Shown: positions 7,086 through 15,650 of the stretch, piece by piece
Layout: every line of letters begins with the position of its first letter
Numbering within the stretch: position 1 is the stretch's first letter
DNA from: CAZGSG01 sp964528095
GTDB lineage: Bacteria > Bacteroidota > Bacteroidia > Chitinophagales > Chitinophagaceae
Assembly: GCA_964528095.1 (NCBI GenBank)
Contig: CAZGSG010000048.1
Coordinates: 1 to 26,551, forward strand
Direction of reading: 5' to 3'
DNA: 26,551 bases
Notes under the pieces: generated by a model
What the model was told of the DNA's origin: nothing
Databases searched by the model: none
Seen by the model: only the letters and a program-made list of their open reading frames with translations
Program-made: the position numbers and the translations under genes

Positions 7086-8567
7086 ATGCAGAGGGAAAGA
7101 AAATACTATCTGTGGCTTTTTTTAGTAGCGTTGTTTTGCTTTGAGAGCCTGCTCGCACAGGATCCCGGGGCGGAATCATCTCCTGCTGATAAAAACGCCA
7201 AACAAAAAAATAAGGAAGAAGACGAAGAAAAGTACACCATCAGCCCGGGTGAAAAAGCCTTTGTCGTACGTACGATCTTTATCGAAGGAAACAGGAAAAC
7301 CCGCGATAATATTATCCTTCGCGAGATCACATTCAAAACAGGTGATGAGTTCCTTCTCCAGGACCTGGTGAAAAGATTTGAAAAAGCAAGACGGCAATTG
7401 ATGAACACCGCCCTGTTTCATGAAGTGACGGTGGCCCTTAAGAGTTTTGATGGGTACAATGTGGATGTACTCGTAAAGGTTAAAGAAAGATGGTATATTT
7501 TCCCTGTGCCATATTTTAAACCCGTGGACAGGAACCTTAATCAATGGCTGGTGGAGCAGAAAGCAAGCCTGAGCCGAGTCAATTACGGCGGTAAACTTTT
7601 ATATAATAATGTCACCGGTCGCAATGATAAACTGAAGTTCTGGCTGGTCAATGGATATACCCGGCAGATATCTCTTGGCTACGACAGGCCCTATATCGAC
7701 AAGGGAATGAAATGGGGAATGAACCTCAGTTTTGCATTGGGCAAGAACCGTGAACTTAACTATAATACGATTGATGATAAACAGGTCTTTTATAAAGACA
7801 GGGATAAATATGTTCGTAATTTTTTCAGGTCTTCGGCAGAGTTGACATATCGCAGAGCGATCAAAACAAAACATACTTTTGGTATTGCATACTCCACAGA
7901 ACAGGTAAGTGATACCATACTTCGGTTGAATCCCACCTATTTTAAATCAGGTCGCCGTAACATCAGCTTTCCGGAGATCTATTATACAATGTCCTACTAC
8001 GATCTTGATTATATTCCTTATCCCACCAAAGGATATGCAGGAGAGGTTTCTGTAGGCAAGGTAGGTATCAATAATATTGTGAACGTATGGCAACTTTCCG
8101 CCAAAGGTTCAGGCAACTGGCATACCGGTAAAAAAACATTTTTTTCGCTGAATGCATATGGAACTGTTAAGCTGCCATTAAGACAACCCTACTTCAATCA
8201 GCGATTTCTTGGTTACTCAGACGCATTCATGCAGGGATACGAATATTATGTGGTAGATGGTGTGGCCGGTGGTTATGTAAAAGCCGCATTTACAGGAAGG
8301 TTATTTAATTTCAACATAAAAGCGCCATCGACAAAAAAGCGTGAATCTTTTCGAATACCTATTAATATCTATGGAAAAGTATATGGTAATGCCGGTTATG
8401 TGCACAACCCTCAACCAGGCTCTAACTACCTTTCCAATCAAATGCTTTTTTCCAGTGGTGTTGGTTTGGATATCATTACCATTTATGACTTTACCATTAA
8501 GCTGGAATGGTCCTTTAACCAGTTAGGTCAAAACGGCCTATTTTTACACAGGAAGACACTTTTTTAA
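7086..8567 (+). CDS. Single-POTRA BamA/TamA-like outer membrane protein
   Basis: A 493-residue outer membrane protein starting MQRERKYYLWLFLVALFC with a signal peptide ending near LLAQ. A charged linker rich in K and E follows, then one POTRA domain (about residues 58-140: VVRTIFIEGNRKTRDNIILR to VLVKVKERWYIFP). The rest is rich in aromatic beta-strands and ends LFLHRKTLF, consistent with a beta-barrel. It is shorter than BamA and has one POTRA instead of five. A TTG at 7059 extends the frame, but that TTG lies inside a -7-like box (TTAATTTG, 7054-7061), so ATG 7086 is preferred. A role in protein or lipid insertion at the outer membrane is inferred. Confidence 0.8.
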   Translation: MQRERKYYLWLFLVALFCFESLLAQDPGAESSPADKNAKQKNKEEDEEKYTISPGEKAFVVRTIFIEGNRKTRDNIILREITFKTGDEFLLQDLVKRFEKARRQLMNTALFHEVTVALKSFDGYNVDVLVKVKERWYIFPVPYFKPVDRNLNQWLVEQKASLSRVNYGGKLLYNNVTGRNDKLKFWLVNGYTRQISLGYDRPYIDKGMKWGMNLSFALGKNRELNYNTIDDKQVFYKDRDKYVRNFFRSSAELTYRRAIKTKHTFGIAYSTEQVSDTILRLNPTYFKSGRRNISFPEIYYTMSYYDLDYIPYPTKGYAGEVSVGKVGINNIVNVWQLSAKGSGNWHTGKKTFFSLNAYGTVKLPLRQPYFNQRFLGYSDAFMQGYEYYVVDGVAGGYVKAAFTGRLFNFNIKAPSTKKRESFRIPINIYGKVYGNAGYVHNPQPGSNYLSNQMLFSSGVGLDIITIYDFTIKLEWSFNQLGQNGLFLHRKTLF

Positions 8568-8616
8568 TATAGCCTAAACGCAAACCTCCGAACTTAACCA
8601 CTATTAAACATTTTAG

Positions 8617-9495
8617 ATGAAAGCAGCCATCTATAGCCGGGTAATGGAAGAAAGTCAGCATGTGGATGTGCAGATCTTTTTTGATGAACTGGAGCGGCAA
8701 AAGATCGAACCGATTATTTACCATCACTTTTTTGAACAGATAAATAATACGATCCGTCTTCCTGAAAATGTAAAGACCTTCTCCCTCTCGGATGACCTGA
8801 CCGATGAGATCGAGTTTATTGTAAGTCTTGGCGGTGATGGCACGCTGCTCGACACGGTGACCCTGGTGCGGGATAAAAATATTTCTATCATGGGCATCAA
8901 TTTTGGCCGGCTGGGATTTTTAGCAAGCATTGGCCGGGAGAATGTACAAACAGCGGTAAAGGCACTTGCCAAAAGAACATTCCTGGTAGATAACCGGACC
9001 ATGATACACCTGGATGCCGACCTGCCGCTATTTGGCAATGTGCCGTATGCGCTCAATGAATTTGCCGTTCACAAACGGGACACCGCATCAATGATAAAGA
9101 TCCACACCTACCTGAACGGTGAATTTCTGAACACTTATTGGGCGGATGGACTGATCGTATCAACTCCTACGGGGTCAACTGGTTATTCATTAAGCTGCGG
9201 TGGGCCGATCGTATTTCCGGAAGCCGGAAGTTTTGTAATAACCCCTGTAGCCCCCCATAACCTCAATGTTCGACCGATTATCGTTCCCGATAATAATATT
9301 ATATCTTTTGAGATTGAAAGTCGCTCGGATGATATTATTTGCGCGCTGGATTCCCGGCGGGAAATTGTAGGGAAAAATGTATCGCTGGCCGTACGGAAAG
9401 AAAGCTTTGGGATCAACCTGCTCCGTCTGAGCGAAAATAATTTCCTGCAGACACTTCATAATAAGCTGACATGGGGATTGGATAAGCGCAATTAG
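8617..9495 (+). CDS. nadK: NAD kinase
   Basis: A 292-residue cytoplasmic enzyme that phosphorylates NAD+ to NADP+ with ATP or polyphosphate. The GGDGT motif is at residues 72-76 (SLGGDGTLLD), and the second nucleotide-binding stretch GLIVSTPTGSTGYSLSCGGP is intact. Conserved LNEF is also present. The length is normal. It starts 49 bases after the POTRA protein gene; no clear own promoter is visible, so it is likely read from upstream. Clustering of nadK with uppS and bamA is a familiar Bacteroidota arrangement. Confidence 0.95.
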   Translation: MKAAIYSRVMEESQHVDVQIFFDELERQKIEPIIYHHFFEQINNTIRLPENVKTFSLSDDLTDEIEFIVSLGGDGTLLDTVTLVRDKNISIMGINFGRLGFLASIGRENVQTAVKALAKRTFLVDNRTMIHLDADLPLFGNVPYALNEFAVHKRDTASMIKIHTYLNGEFLNTYWADGLIVSTPTGSTGYSLSCGGPIVFPEAGSFVITPVAPHNLNVRPIIVPDNNIISFEIESRSDDIICALDSRREIVGKNVSLAVRKESFGINLLRLSENNFLQTLHNKLTWGLDKRN

Positions 9496-9665
9496 AACGA
9501 AGTCCAGCAATTCGTGGTGCCGGTTTGGGTCCCTGAAAATTGCAGAGAATGACCGGTTTGATGAACTATCACTCCTCAACCAGGAACTCCGGACCAATGG
9601 CTTTTGAACCGTAAGCCTTATTTAATATTCCCTGCGTAAAAGAAAATAGTTATTTTTCCGTTTTA

Positions 9666-9673
9666 TAGTTTTG
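9666..9673 (+). promoter_or_regulatory. -7 promoter box TAGTTTTG for the DUF6089 gene
   Basis: The box is an exact TAnnTTTG match 18 bases before the ATG at 9692. Its terminal TTG (9671-9673) is in frame with the gene and would create a false 7-codon extension. Confidence 0.6.
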
Positions 9674-9691
9674 GACATTTATTTTTTGAAT

Positions 9692-10549
9692 ATGGTGAAG
9701 AAAATTTTGACTGCGTTTGGTGTGGGATTGTCTCTTCTTTGTTCTGTGTCGGTCTGGGGCCAGAATGAAATTGTACAGGAAGGTGAATTCGGTATAGGCA
9801 TAGGGGCCGGCCACTATTTTGGTGACCTGAATACCCGCGCGAGTCTCAACAGACCGAAGCCGGCAGCGACTATTTTTTTCCGTAAAAACTTTGGCAATTA
9901 TGTGGCGGCCCGGATAGGGGCGACTTATGCAAGCCTCGGCTATTCAGATGTTTATAATACGCATAATGAATATATGACCCGCCGCAATCTCAGTTTTAAT
10001 TCCAATGTATGGGAACTGTCTTTGCAGGGAGATTTTAATTTCTTCCGCTTTATGCCAGGAGAGCCGCAATATAATTTTACTCCATATATAACATTGGGAG
10101 TGGGCGCTTTCAGTTACGATCCATATGCTTACCTGGGTGGCGAAAAGATCTTTCTGCGTTCCATAGGTACTGAAGGACAGGGAAGCAGTGCATATCCAGA
10201 CCGGAAACCATACAGTACTATGGGCATCAGCGTTCCATTCGGAGCCGGTATAAAATATGCATTGAATGACCGTTTTAATATCGGGTTCGAGGTACTTCAC
10301 CGTTTTACCAACACAGATTACCTGGATGATGTAAGTAAAACATATGTTGATCCCGCGATCTTCCCGGCCAATCCCGATGGCAGCCCCTCATCATCTTACC
10401 TGCTTAGCGACCGGTCATATGAACTGGGTGAGCGAATTGGCATAGCCGGCCGGCAGCGTGGAAACAGCAAGCAAAAAGACCAGTTTGTCACCGCTGTCTT
10501 CTTTCTTACTTTTAATCTGCAGTCGTATAAATGCCCCACGGCCAATTAA
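9692..10549 (+). CDS. DUF6089-type outer membrane beta-barrel protein
   Basis: A 285-residue secreted protein. Residues 1-24 (MVKKILTAFGVGLSLLCSV...WGQ) are a signal peptide. The mature part begins EGEFGIGIGAGHYFGDLN and alternates glycine- and aromatic-rich strands, ending in a strand with VTAVFFLTFNLQSY, typical of an OmpA-like eight-strand barrel. I assign DUF6089 from this opening and from the location between nadK and uppS/bamA. No function is established. The linkage suggests a role close to outer membrane assembly, but that is inference. An in-frame TTG at 9671 is part of the promoter and not the start. Confidence 0.8.
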   Translation: MVKKILTAFGVGLSLLCSVSVWGQNEIVQEGEFGIGIGAGHYFGDLNTRASLNRPKPAATIFFRKNFGNYVAARIGATYASLGYSDVYNTHNEYMTRRNLSFNSNVWELSLQGDFNFFRFMPGEPQYNFTPYITLGVGAFSYDPYAYLGGEKIFLRSIGTEGQGSSAYPDRKPYSTMGISVPFGAGIKYALNDRFNIGFEVLHRFTNTDYLDDVSKTYVDPAIFPANPDGSPSSSYLLSDRSYELGERIGIAGRQRGNSKQKDQFVTAVFFLTFNLQSYKCPTAN

Positions 10550-10556
10550 GCCCATT

Positions 10557-10615
10557 GGAGGCCGGAAATTCAGCGAAAATCCAAAGGGGTGGAACGGCTC
10601 CTCTTTTATCCCTTT
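10557..10615 (+). terminator. Weak candidate terminator after the DUF6089 gene
   Basis: GGAGGCCG (10557-10564) can pair with CGGCTCC (10595-10601) with one bulged G, followed by a pyrimidine-rich run. The 30-base loop makes it doubtful. The next gene has its own promoter. Confidence 0.25.
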
Positions 10616-10657
10616 TTCTCTTGGCTAAAAAATTCGTCTTTTACGGGTAATCTGCGA

Positions 10658-10665
10658 TACCTTTG
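10658..10665 (+). promoter_or_regulatory. -7 promoter box TACCTTTG for uppS
   Basis: The box is an exact consensus match 15 bases before the ATG at 10681 and the same octamer as before the glycosyltransferase and rpmH. The TTG at 10663-10665 is in frame with uppS and would mimic a start. Confidence 0.6.
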
Positions 10666-10680
10666 CCCCCCTTCTTTATT

Positions 10681-11436
10681 ATGTCAAAGCTGTTAGAGAA
10701 AATAGACAAAAGTTATTTACCCCGTCATATTGCCATCATCATGGATGGAAATGGGCGATGGGCAAAAGAACAGGGCCAGGACCGGCTCTATGGTCATTTT
10801 CACGGTGTGGAAAGCGTAAGGAATATTGTAGAAGGTTGTGCAGAATTAGGCATTGAATACCTGACGCTTTATGCCTTTTCAACAGAGAACTGGGACCGGC
10901 CTGAATACGAAGTGATCGGCCTCATGGAACTGCTGGTAAGCACTATCCGCAAAGAAGTAGAGAGCCTGCATAAAAATAAGATAAAGCTTCACGTGATCGG
11001 GGATATGAATATGTTGCCGGAATATGCCAGGCAGGAACTCAATGAGGCCCTCGATATCACAAAGGACAATACCGGGCTGAACCTTATAATGGCGCTGAGT
11101 TATAGCGGTCGTTGGGAACTGCTGAATGCCGTAAAGAACATTGCCTGGGAAGTAAAAGAAGGCAAGCTGAACCTCGAAGCGATTGACCAGGCTACATTGC
11201 AGCGTTACCTGTGTACCAGTAATTTTCCCGACCCTGAGTTAATGATCCGCACCAGCGGCGAATTCAGGATCAGCAATTTTTTACTGTACCAGCTGGCATA
11301 TGCGGAATTGTATTTCACCAATGTACGCTGGCCGGATTTCAGAAAAGAGAATTTATATGAGGCCATCCTGGATTATCAGGGAAGGGAAAGACGATTTGGA
11401 AAAACAAGTGATCAGTTGACAGAGACCACTGGCTAA
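10681..11436 (+). CDS. uppS: Isoprenyl transferase (undecaprenyl diphosphate synthase)
   Basis: A 251-residue cis-prenyltransferase that condenses isopentenyl diphosphate onto farnesyl diphosphate to make the C55 carrier for peptidoglycan and surface glycans. The signature HIAIIMDGNGRWA (16-28) carries the catalytic Asp22. The LTLYAFSTENWDRP segment and the C-terminal substrate motif DPELMIRTSGEFRISNFLLY are intact. It is cytoplasmic, associated with the inner membrane. The start at 10681 is chosen because the upstream in-frame TTG belongs to the -7 box and because family proteins begin a few residues before the HIAIIMDGN motif. Confidence 0.96.
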   Translation: MSKLLEKIDKSYLPRHIAIIMDGNGRWAKEQGQDRLYGHFHGVESVRNIVEGCAELGIEYLTLYAFSTENWDRPEYEVIGLMELLVSTIRKEVESLHKNKIKLHVIGDMNMLPEYARQELNEALDITKDNTGLNLIMALSYSGRWELLNAVKNIAWEVKEGKLNLEAIDQATLQRYLCTSNFPDPELMIRTSGEFRISNFLLYQLAYAELYFTNVRWPDFRKENLYEAILDYQGRERRFGKTSDQLTETTG

Positions 11437-11494
11437 AAACTTTAAACAGCCCGGATTGATGAGCTCTTTTAACAAACACTTTCGATATTTACCG

Positions 11495-11502
11495 TTAATT
11501 TG
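11495..11502 (+). promoter_or_regulatory. -7-like promoter box TTAATTTG for bamA
   Basis: The box is one mismatch from TAnnTTTG and identical to the octamer before the single-POTRA gene (7054-7061). It would give a leader of about 85 bases that contains the hairpin at 11551-11569. Confidence 0.4.
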
Positions 11503-11550
11503 CCGGCGCAAAAGGTGTGGATATTGAATAATATACCAGCAACTAATTGC

Positions 11551-11569
11551 ATTCTGCCTTAGGCAGGAT
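11551..11569 (+). promoter_or_regulatory. Hairpin in the bamA leader
   Basis: ATTCTGCC pairs with GGCAGGAT (one G-U pair) around a three-base TTA loop, 23 bases before the bamA ATG. No T-run follows, so it is not a terminator. It could affect mRNA stability or translation of bamA. Confidence 0.4.
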
Positions 11570-11592
11570 CGGAATGACTTGAACAATCAACC

Positions 11593-14319
11593 ATGCGACG
11601 AATTTTACCCCGGATCAGTGCTTTAGTGATAGCTGCGGTTGCATCTGTACTGACAGTACATGCACAGGAAGATACATCCAAACCAACTTCTGTTGATCCC
11701 AAGATCCTGGAATGGGAGACAGCCAGGATTGCCAAAGAATATACAATAGCTGACGTTTCTATAACAGGTATACAACACCTGGATACTTCAATTGTTTTAT
11801 CTATTTCAGGATTGCAGGTGGGTGATAAATTCACGCACCCGGGCAGTGTTATTTTTTCTAAAGCCATCGCCAACCTATGGCGCCAGAAATTCTTTTCAAC
11901 TGTACAGATCTATGTGACCCGTATCGTAGACGACAGGGTAAGTATCGAGATCAACGTGGTGGAAAGACCCAGGCTTGGAAATTTTAAACTGATCGGGCCT
12001 AAAAAAACAGAATCAGAAGAGCTGCAGGGTAAAATGGGACTGGTGAAACAAACGATCATTACCGAGAACATGCGTCGTAATATCGACGAGGTCGCAAAAA
12101 AATATTACCGAGACAAAGGATTCCAGGATGTATCGGTACGGATCGAGGAAAAGCCGGATCCCTCTTATGCTAATTCTAACCAGGTCAATATTTATATAGA
12201 CAAGGGCAAAAAAGTACGGATTGATGAGGTCAACTTTTTTGGTAATGAGAACGCAGATGAGACCAAACTGAAAAAACAAATGAAGGGAACAAAGGAAATG
12301 AGCAAGCTCACCCTGTATCCTTCTACTGTAGAAAGCCCTTATGGTAAAACAAATGTGCCCAGTTTTAAAGAATACATGAAGGACTGGGGCTTTTTATCAT
12401 TAAGCAAAACAAAAAAAGTACTGGACCCTTATTTCCGTTTCAAGCTCTTCAGCTCAGCAAAATTCAATGCTGTAAAATATGAAGAGGATAAAGAAAAAGT
12501 CATACAATATTATAACTCACTCGGATTTCGCGATGCGCAGATCATTGCCGATACACAGGTTACTAAAAACGGCAGGCTGTATGTTGACCTGAAGGTTAGC
12601 GAAGGCCGCAAATATTATTTCGGTAATATGACCTGGAAGGGTAATGCAAAATATCCTGATTCCCTTCTCAATAGTTTCCTTGGTATACACAAAGGCGATA
12701 TTTACAATATCGATATCTTAAATAAACGGCTTGGTACAGAACTTTCGCAGGAAGGTGGCGATGTAAAGAGTTACTATATGGATGATGGATATCTTTTCTT
12801 CGATATCCAGCCAATAGAAACAGCTGTGTACAACGATACGATCGATCATGAAATAAGGATCAGGGAAGGGGCACAGGCAAGAATAAAGAATGTGACCATT
12901 GCCGGTAACGAACGTACAAAGGACCACGTGGTACGTCGCGAACTAAGAACTGTTCCGGGTGAATTGTTCAGTCGTTCGGATATCATCCGGTCTATTCGTG
13001 AGTTGGGCAATCTCCAGTATTTTAACCAGGAATCAATTAACCCGGGAGTAGTGCCCAATGCAGAAGATGGTACTGTGGACATCAACTGGAAGGTGGAAGA
13101 AAAATCTTCTGATCAGTTAGAATTGTCTGCTGGCTGGGGTGGTGGTATCGGTCTTACTGGTACACTCGGTGTTACATTCAATAACTTCTCTATTAAAAAT
13201 ATCTGGAAGAAATCTGCATGGGACCCACTACCTACAGGCGATGGACAAAAGCTAAGTCTGCGTGTACAATCAAATGGTAAAGCGTTCAGGTCATATAACT
13301 TCTCCTTTACAGAACCATGGCTGGGAGGTAAGAAAAGAAATTCGCTTACTCTTTCTTATAACAACAGTAAATATTCCAACGCATTCGATCCGTATACAGG
13401 AAGGATTGATAATGCTAAATCAGATACAAACTATTTAAAAGTAAACGGCTTCTCTGTTTCCTTAGGTAAACAATTGAAATGGCCGGATGACTTTTTCAGT
13501 CTTGTATATACTGTGAGCCTTACCCAATATAAAATGAGGAACTATCCCATTTTCGAGGGTATTAAAGATGGTACATCGAACAACCTGAGTATGCGTATCG
13601 CATTGCAGCGTTCATCTGTTTTCGATCCTATCTTCCCAAGAAGCGGGTCTAACTTCCTTGCGAGCGTACAGTTCACACCGCCGTATACATTGATAAACCC
13701 CGATCTTGTAAACTCGACTAATCCATATAAAAATCCTGAATACCATAAATGGCGTTTTAATGCAGAATGGTATGTGCCGCTCAGTAAACCAATGGGTGCC
13801 GATAAGAACAGGCAGTTCGTGTTGAAGATGGCTGCTAAATACGGATTCATGGGCCGCTATAACCGTAAACTGGATTACTCTCCTTTCGAACGTTTCCAGT
13901 TGGGTGATGCCGGTTTGACGAATAACTATGGATTACTTGGTTACGATATCATCGCGCAACGCGGATACCCGGTATACCAGACATCTGATCCTACGGTGAA
14001 TCCTGATCAGCAGAATGCAACAAGATTCTTTACTATATTCAATAAATATCAATTGGAGTTGCGCTATCCGCTGGTTACAAACCCTGGTAGCACTATCTAT
14101 GGTCTGGCATTCTTTGAGGCGGCCAATGGATGGTATGACTTTAAAGATTACAACCCATTCCGTCTTCGTCGCAGTGCAGGTGTAGGTATGCGTTTTTACC
14201 TGCCGATGTTCGGTCTGCTTGGATTTGATTATGGGGTAGGTTTTGACCGTATTCAACCAGGACAGGGGCTGAAAAATGCATCCAGGTTTACCTTTATGCT
14301 TGGATTTGAGCCGGAATAA
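11593..14319 (+). CDS. bamA: Outer membrane protein assembly factor BamA
   Basis: A 908-residue Omp85 protein, the core of the machine that folds beta-barrels into the outer membrane. Residues 1-25 (MRRILPRISALVIAAVASVL...HAQ) are a signal peptide. Successive POTRA domains follow from about residue 50 to 480; clear examples start IADVSITGIQHLDTS, VRIDEVNFFGNEN and ARIKNVTIAGNERTKDHVV. The C-terminal 420 residues are a 16-strand surface-antigen barrel, ending in the strand FTFMLGFEPE. It is longer than the 800 residues of enterobacterial BamA; an insertion between POTRAs (about 235-300) accounts for some of this. The two ompH/skp genes that follow fit a shared biogenesis role. Confidence 0.95.
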   Translation: MRRILPRISALVIAAVASVLTVHAQEDTSKPTSVDPKILEWETARIAKEYTIADVSITGIQHLDTSIVLSISGLQVGDKFTHPGSVIFSKAIANLWRQKFFSTVQIYVTRIVDDRVSIEINVVERPRLGNFKLIGPKKTESEELQGKMGLVKQTIITENMRRNIDEVAKKYYRDKGFQDVSVRIEEKPDPSYANSNQVNIYIDKGKKVRIDEVNFFGNENADETKLKKQMKGTKEMSKLTLYPSTVESPYGKTNVPSFKEYMKDWGFLSLSKTKKVLDPYFRFKLFSSAKFNAVKYEEDKEKVIQYYNSLGFRDAQIIADTQVTKNGRLYVDLKVSEGRKYYFGNMTWKGNAKYPDSLLNSFLGIHKGDIYNIDILNKRLGTELSQEGGDVKSYYMDDGYLFFDIQPIETAVYNDTIDHEIRIREGAQARIKNVTIAGNERTKDHVVRRELRTVPGELFSRSDIIRSIRELGNLQYFNQESINPGVVPNAEDGTVDINWKVEEKSSDQLELSAGWGGGIGLTGTLGVTFNNFSIKNIWKKSAWDPLPTGDGQKLSLRVQSNGKAFRSYNFSFTEPWLGGKKRNSLTLSYNNSKYSNAFDPYTGRIDNAKSDTNYLKVNGFSVSLGKQLKWPDDFFSLVYTVSLTQYKMRNYPIFEGIKDGTSNNLSMRIALQRSSVFDPIFPRSGSNFLASVQFTPPYTLINPDLVNSTNPYKNPEYHKWRFNAEWYVPLSKPMGADKNRQFVLKMAAKYGFMGRYNRKLDYSPFERFQLGDAGLTNNYGLLGYDIIAQRGYPVYQTSDPTVNPDQQNATRFFTIFNKYQLELRYPLVTNPGSTIYGLAFFEAANGWYDFKDYNPFRLRRSAGVGMRFYLPMFGLLGFDYGVGFDRIQPGQGLKNASRFTFMLGFEPE

Positions 14320-14375
14320 CAGCACTATTTTTCACAAGTAAAATGCAGCAACAGCTAACCAGAGACCGGCATTCA

Positions 14376-14383
14376 TACTTTTG
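14376..14383 (+). promoter_or_regulatory. -7 promoter box TACTTTTG for the first ompH gene
   Basis: The box is an exact TAnnTTTG match 36 bases before the ATG at 14420. No obvious -33 element is present, so the chaperone genes may be read both from here and from bamA. Confidence 0.5.
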
Positions 14384-14419
14384 AAACATGAGTTTTGACT
14401 TTATAATAATAATTAAATT

Positions 14420-14935
14420 ATGAAAAAGACATTATTGCTCGCCTGCCTTTTCATGCTGACAGCATCCGCTGTAATGGCCCAGAAATACGCAATCATTGAC
14501 ACCCGTTTTATACTGGATAAATTACCCGATTATAAAAAGGCGCAAGGCCAGCTGGATGTGGTGGCGGCTGAATGGCAGAAAGATATTGATGCCAAACAAA
14601 CCGCCCTCGACAAAATGTATAAAGACTATGAAGCAGAACAGGTGATGCTCAGTGATGATCTGAAGAAAAAGAGAGAGCAGCAGCTTTTTGAAAAAGAAAA
14701 AGAGTTACGGGATCTTCAGCGTCAACGATTTGGTTTTGAGGGAGATCTGTTCAAAAAAAGACAGGAGCTGATCAAACCTATACAGGACAAAGTATACAAC
14801 GCTGTACAGAAAATATCTACCCAGCGGGGCTATGATTTTGTGCTGGATAAAAGTGAAGGAATTACCATTATCTTTGCCGACCCCAAATTAGACAAGAGCG
14901 AGGATGTGCTGAAAGAACTGGGGGTTAAGAACTAG
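14420..14935 (+). CDS. ompH: OmpH/Skp family periplasmic chaperone (first copy)
   Basis: A 171-residue periplasmic protein with signal peptide MKKTLLLACLFMLTASAVMAQ. The mature start KYAIIDTRFILDKLPDY is the typical OmpH/Skp opening strand. A long charged coiled coil (about residues 40-125, rich in K, E, Q and D) follows, as in the tentacles of trimeric Skp. The C-terminal strand YDFVLDKSEGITIIFADPKLD closes the small core. Skp trimers hold unfolded outer membrane proteins on the way to BamA. It directly follows bamA and precedes a second copy. Confidence 0.92.
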   Translation: MKKTLLLACLFMLTASAVMAQKYAIIDTRFILDKLPDYKKAQGQLDVVAAEWQKDIDAKQTALDKMYKDYEAEQVMLSDDLKKKREQQLFEKEKELRDLQRQRFGFEGDLFKKRQELIKPIQDKVYNAVQKISTQRGYDFVLDKSEGITIIFADPKLDKSEDVLKELGVKN

Positions 14936-15013
14936 GGTTAGCTCGGGAGCCCATAGGTTGAGGCGAGCTTCATATTCCCTAAGAGTTGTTAAAAAAAACT
15001 AAACAAGCAACAC

Positions 15014-15031
15014 ATTCTTCGTAGGAAGAAT
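15014..15031 (+). promoter_or_regulatory. Hairpin between the two ompH genes
   Basis: ATTCTTC (15014-15020) pairs perfectly with GAAGAAT (15025-15031) around a GTAG loop, 23 bases before the next ATG. A second stem (AGCTCG 14940-14945 with CGAGCT 14964-14969) lies just after the first gene. No strong T-run follows either, so attenuation or RNA processing between the two chaperone genes is possible. Confidence 0.4.
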
Positions 15032-15054
15032 CTTTACAGAACAAAACAATAAAA

Positions 15055-15585
15055 ATGCAGATGAAAAAATTGAAAGTTTTAATAGTAGCGGTTTGCTTAC
15101 TAATTGCCGGAAGTACAATGGCACAATCGAAATTCGGATATATCAAAATTGATGACATTGTAGCATTGATGCCCGCTACTGCTAAACTGGATTCAATTAT
15201 TGAAAGGTATGATATCGATTCAATCCAGCCTGAATATGTAAGTCTTATCACTAACTATCAGTTCAAAGACAGTGTATACCGCGATTCTATCAACACTAAA
15301 AAATCAGTTCGCGACCAGATAGCAAAAGAATTACCTTCTTATATTCAGCAGATACAAAACTGGTCACAGATCCGTCAACAGGCGATCGAAGCAAAGCAGA
15401 ACCAGGTTCTGGCACCAATATACACCCAGGCATACAATGCATTAAAAGCGGTAGCCAAGGAAAAAGGGTATACGCATGTATTTGATAAAGCAGCCTTTCT
15501 TGTAGCACCAGAAGGGGATGATTTGTTCCCGGCCGTTGCAGCAAGACTAAAACTCACGATACCGAAAGGACCAGCTCCCCGATAA
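15055..15585 (+). CDS. ompH: OmpH/Skp family periplasmic chaperone (second copy)
   Basis: A 176-residue periplasmic protein with a signal peptide ending in GSTMAQ. The mature start SKFGYIKIDDIVALMPATAK matches the OmpH/Skp fold, but the central helical part is less charged and shorter in heptads than in the first copy, and it ends in a proline-rich GPAPR tail. ATG codons at 15055 and 15061 are both possible (MQMKK or MKK); the second gives the more usual signal peptide. Divergence between the two copies suggests different clients or a hetero-oligomer, but this is inference. A strong terminator follows 32 bases after the stop codon. Confidence 0.88.
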   Translation: MQMKKLKVLIVAVCLLIAGSTMAQSKFGYIKIDDIVALMPATAKLDSIIERYDIDSIQPEYVSLITNYQFKDSVYRDSINTKKSVRDQIAKELPSYIQQIQNWSQIRQQAIEAKQNQVLAPIYTQAYNALKAVAKEKGYTHVFDKAAFLVAPEGDDLFPAVAARLKLTIPKGPAPR

Positions 15586-15617
15586 GCAGGAGTTGATAGT
15601 CAATAAAAATAATTTAG

Positions 15618-15645
15618 CCCCGGACCTGTTCCGGGGTTTATTTTT
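15618..15645 (+). terminator. Rho-independent terminator after the second ompH gene
   Basis: CCCCGGA (15618-15624) pairs perfectly with TCCGGGG (15630-15636) around CCTGT, followed by TTTATTTTT. This is a strong terminator. Its T-tract is also the -7 promoter box of murI. Confidence 0.85.
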
Positions 15646-15646
15646 G
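15639..15646 (+). promoter_or_regulatory. -7 promoter box TATTTTTG for murI
   Basis: The box is an exact TAnnTTTG match located in the T-tract of the terminator and ending 4 bases before the murI ATG. It is identical to the hydroxylase-gene -7 box. The message would be leaderless. Confidence 0.6.
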
Positions 15647-15650
15647 TGCT

